Below are positions 61,747-64,000 of a stretch of 64,000 nt of DNA, in pieces. The stretch is from an uncultured Pseudomonadota bacterium (GTDB lineage: Bacteria; Pseudomonadota; Gammaproteobacteria; Methylococcales; Methylomonadaceae). The DNA is taken from assembly GCA_903870545.1 (NCBI GenBank), contig CAIQDI010000031.1, positions 62,001 through 126,000 of the forward strand, written 5' to 3'. How positions within the stretch are numbered: position 1 is the stretch's first letter; each line of letters opens with the position of its first letter. The notes under the pieces are model-generated. The model saw only the letters and a program-made list of their open reading frames with translations. It made no database searches and was not told the origin of the DNA. Made by a program: the position numbers and the translations under genes.

Positions 61747-62201
61747 AAAAATTACTATTTTGCTTATTTTTGTTAAGCCAAAGTGTTCACGCAGAAATCG
61801 AAGTGTATCAATTCACCACGCCCGAACTCGAATTGCGTTATCAAACTTTGACCGAAGAATTGCGCTGTTTGGTGTGTCAAAATCAAAATATCGCCGATTC
61901 GCACGCCGAACTCGCGCAAGATTTACGGCGCAAAGTCTATGAAATGTTGAATCGGGGCGAAACGAATCCGCAAATTATTGATTACATGACCGAACGTTAC
62001 GGCGATTTTGTGTTGTATCGCCCGCCGTTTAACGTGAAAACGTTGATTTTGTGGCTCGCGCCGATTCTGACCTTGTTAATGGGCGGTATCGGTTTTTGGT
62101 CATTACTCAAACGCCGCGACAACTCAAACGAACGATTATCCGACAGCGAACGCGCTCGCCTGGACAAACTTTTACACACAAAAAAGAGTGATTCAAAATG
62201 A
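61743..62201 (+). CDS. ccmH: Cytochrome c maturation protein CcmH (CycL type)
   Basis: 152 aa. Signal peptide (ends QSVHA), the LRCxxC motif as LRCLVCQNQNIADSHAE (about residues 39-55), a helical domain (DYMTERYGDFVLYRPPF) and one C-terminal helix. The Cys pair handles apocytochrome thiols with CcmG. ATGA overlap with both neighbours. Confidence 0.95.
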   Translation: MKKLLFCLFLLSQSVHAEIEVYQFTTPELELRYQTLTEELRCLVCQNQNIADSHAELAQDLRRKVYEMLNRGETNPQIIDYMTERYGDFVLYRPPFNVKTLILWLAPILTLLMGGIGFWSLLKRRDNSNERLSDSERARLDKLLHTKKSDSK

Positions 62202-63442
62202 TTCAATTTGGTATTTTTGCCGCGTTATTTGTTGTTATCGCGCTGTGTTTTTTGCTGATTCCATTGTGGTTGAAACCAAAAATAACGCCTCAAGACGACA
62301 CGGAAATGAACATTCAATTGGCGCAAAAAAAACTGCTCGCCTTTGAAGCGGATTTGGCGAACGGCGTGTTGTCGCCCGCGCAATTTGAACCGCTAAAAAA
62401 TGAGTTGTTGCTCAATTTGCATCAAGATTTGGCGCACATTCCCGCCGCCTCTCTTCAAAAGGGTGAAAACAATGGGCGGTGGTTGGCGATTCCATTAGGT
62501 TTTGCCGTGCCTTTGTTGGCGTTGGCGGTATACAGCGTGAAAGGCGATTTGCGGGCGTTTGACGACGTGACCGCGCAAACGCAAATGAAAGAAAAACCCA
62601 CCTCGGCGGACATTAACGCGATGGTTGAAAAGCTCGCGCAAAAAATGAAAGATAATCCAAGCGATTCGCAAGGTTGGATTATGTTGGCGCGGTCTTATAA
62701 AGTCTTGAAAAAATATCCTGAAGCGGTTGAAGCGTTACGAAAAGCACGCACTTTGACGGGTGAAGAACCCGACGTTTTGTTGCAATTAGCGGATGTGATT
62801 GCGATGGCAAATGGCGGTTCATTGCTTGGCGAACCCAGCGAATTAGCCGCGAAAGCCGTGGCGTTAGACGCAAATAATGACATGGGTTTGTGGCTGTACG
62901 GATTGGCGCAGGCGGAAGATGGCAAATTTAACGAAGCGATTGGTTATTGGCAAAAACTGCAAACGCATTACAAACCCGAAGAAGCGGATTATCAAGAAGT
63001 GCAAAAATTGATTGATCAAGCGCACGAGGCGTTGGGGCAACCGGTTGTCGCGGCGGCACCTGAAATTAAATCCGAACCGAAAGCCGCAATGACGGGCAAA
63101 CCGATTCGATTGGCGGTTTCATTGGGCGAAAAATTCAAAGCCACGGCGAATCCAGACGATTTTGTTTTCATTTACGCGCAACCGGCGCAAGGTGGAAAAA
63201 TGCCGTTAGCCGTGGTGAAAAAACAGGTGAAAGATTTGCCGTTAGACGTGACGCTCGATGACAGCATGGCGATGATGCCCACGATGACGCTGTCTTCGGT
63301 GGCGAATGTACAAGTCAGCGCGAGAGTCAGTCGTTCCGGAAATGCTATCGCGCAATCGGGCGAACCCATTGGCAAAATGCAATTATCGACTTCGGTGGAT
63401 AACGGCGTGGTGAATTTAACAATTAGCGAACTGGTGCCTTAA
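62198..63442 (+). CDS. ccmI: Cytochrome c maturation protein CcmI
   Basis: 414 aa. Two transmembrane helices (FGIFAALFVVIALCFLLIP; WLAIPLGFAVPLLALAVY), then TPR repeats (SQGWIMLARSYKVLKKYPEA) that hold the C-terminus of apocytochromes, and a C-terminal beta-rich domain. Last gene of the ccm operon. Its stop overlaps the stop of convergent recN by four bases. Confidence 0.93.
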   Translation: MIQFGIFAALFVVIALCFLLIPLWLKPKITPQDDTEMNIQLAQKKLLAFEADLANGVLSPAQFEPLKNELLLNLHQDLAHIPAASLQKGENNGRWLAIPLGFAVPLLALAVYSVKGDLRAFDDVTAQTQMKEKPTSADINAMVEKLAQKMKDNPSDSQGWIMLARSYKVLKKYPEAVEALRKARTLTGEEPDVLLQLADVIAMANGGSLLGEPSELAAKAVALDANNDMGLWLYGLAQAEDGKFNEAIGYWQKLQTHYKPEEADYQEVQKLIDQAHEALGQPVVAAAPEIKSEPKAAMTGKPIRLAVSLGEKFKATANPDDFVFIYAQPAQGGKMPLAVVKKQVKDLPLDVTLDDSMAMMPTMTLSSVANVQVSARVSRSGNAIAQSGEPIGKMQLSTSVDNGVVNLTISELVP

Positions 63443-64000
63443 TCGACGTTTTTTATCACCAACATTTCGCGGGCGTGTGCCAACGTGTTCGCGGTTAATT
63501 CGACTCCGCCCAACATTCGGGCGGTTTCGATGACGCGCTCTTCGTCGGTGAGTAATCGAACTTGCGAGGCGGTCATATCGGCGTGATGTTGTTTTTCGAC
63601 GTACAAATGGTGATGGGCTTGCGCGGCCACTTGCGGTAAATGCGTGACGCACAACACTTGCCGATTGCCACTTAATTGGCGTAATTTCTGCCCGACAATT
63701 TCAGCAATTCCGCCGCCCACACCCGAATCCACTTCATCAAAAATCATCGTCGGAGTCGTTTTATCGTTGGCGGTAGTCACTTGAATCGCCAAACTAATTC
63801 GTGATAATTCGCCGCCCGACGCAACTTTTGCCAACGGTTTTGGCGGTAGCCCAACGTTTGCGCTAATTAAAAACGTCACGCCGTCATTGCCATTTAATTT
63901 CGGTGCGTCATTGATGAACGTGTTCACTTCCACCAAAAATTCCCCGTTCGGCATGCCCAATTCTTTCATCATGCGCGAAATCTGTTGCTGTAATTTCTTC
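63439..64000 (-). CDS. recN: DNA repair protein RecN, C-terminal part (runs off window)
   Basis: The minus-strand frame is open to the window edge (codons before MMKELGMPNG read KKLQQQISR), so the gene is truncated by the window, not by mutation. ABC/SMC-type C-terminal ATPase: signature LAKVASGGELSRISLA and Walker B TMIFDEVDSGVGGG, then the D-loop and VLCVTHLPQVAA switch His. RecN acts in double-strand break repair and is often SOS-regulated; its promoter is outside the window. Confidence 0.96.
   Translation of the reverse strand, partial: KKLQQQISRMMKELGMPNGEFLVEVNTFINDAPKLNGNDGVTFLISANVGLPPKPLAKVASGGELSRISLAIQVTTANDKTTPTMIFDEVDSGVGGGIAEIVGQKLRQLSGNRQVLCVTHLPQVAAQAHHHLYVEKQHHADMTASQVRLLTDEERVIETARMLGGVELTANTLAHAREMLVIKNVD

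Overview
The window looks like a chromosome segment of a gammaproteobacterium with moderately low GC. Support comes from a Crp protein very close to the enterobacterial type, the MscK/MscM-size mechanosensitive channel, PurT, the M18 aminopeptidase, class I fumarase, FdxA and the ccmC-I type cytochrome c maturation operon. Many Rpn-type and RAYT-type genes, G/C-run palindromes, a cupredoxin plus small His/Cys membrane-anchored protein pair and heavy multiheme cytochrome content would fit Methylococcales- or Thiotrichales-like lineages. No methane, sulfur or nitrogen oxidation operon is present to settle this, so the taxonomy is an inference.

Layout. 1-8.9 kb: housekeeping genes on the minus strand (pheT partial, pheS, a copper-protein pair, uppP, a small membrane protein, class I fumarase) with pgi on plus. 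8.9-14.9 kb: a type III-like restriction-modification operon, mod to res on the minus strand, with a PIN-toxin/antitoxin pair between the two subunits. 14.9-23.8 kb: apeB, msrB, a large MscS-family channel, crp, a lipoprotein, fdxA, a lytic transglycosylase and purT. 23.9-27.3 kb: two tandem paralogous histidine kinases. 27.3-32.9 kb: ribA, a palindromic repeat, bcp, a dicarboxylate/glutamate symporter, a mono-haem lipoprotein and a DcaP-like porin. 33.0-35.1 kb: a free-standing CZB zinc-binding protein and two curlin-repeat (amyloid) proteins.

35.4-56.5 kb is the most unusual part. It is a tightly overlapping plus-strand gene train of seven multiheme cytochromes c (8, 7, 8, 6, 8, 3 and 16 haem motifs, 56 in all), an outer-membrane beta-barrel, a small Cys-rich membrane protein and a NapH-like polyferredoxin membrane protein. 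The 16-haem protein begins with an NHL-type propeller. I read this as a candidate quinol-to-periplasm/outer-membrane electron conduit. An 8.1-kb defence cassette (44.73-52.87 kb) sits inside the train: an Eco57I-like DNA methyltransferase, a RAYT transposase with its repeat elements, a MntA/HepT-like toxin-antitoxin pair and a PLD-SNF2 helicase. The next cytochrome gene overlaps the helicase stop codon by ATGA.

56.5-63.4 kb: a thioredoxin of CcmG type, then ccmC, an Rpn-family nuclease gene, and ccmD-ccmE-ccmF-ccmG-ccmH-ccmI. These supply the haem-attachment machinery the upstream cytochromes need. ccmA and ccmB are not in the window. A convergent recN (partial) closes it.

Two repeat families stand out. 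A G/C-run palindrome (27.9, 38.3, 40.9 and 54.8 kb) is inserted in frame in three genes of the cytochrome train, once inside a signal peptide. A second element family flanks and lies inside the RAYT gene. No tRNA, rRNA, CRISPR array or prophage was recognised.
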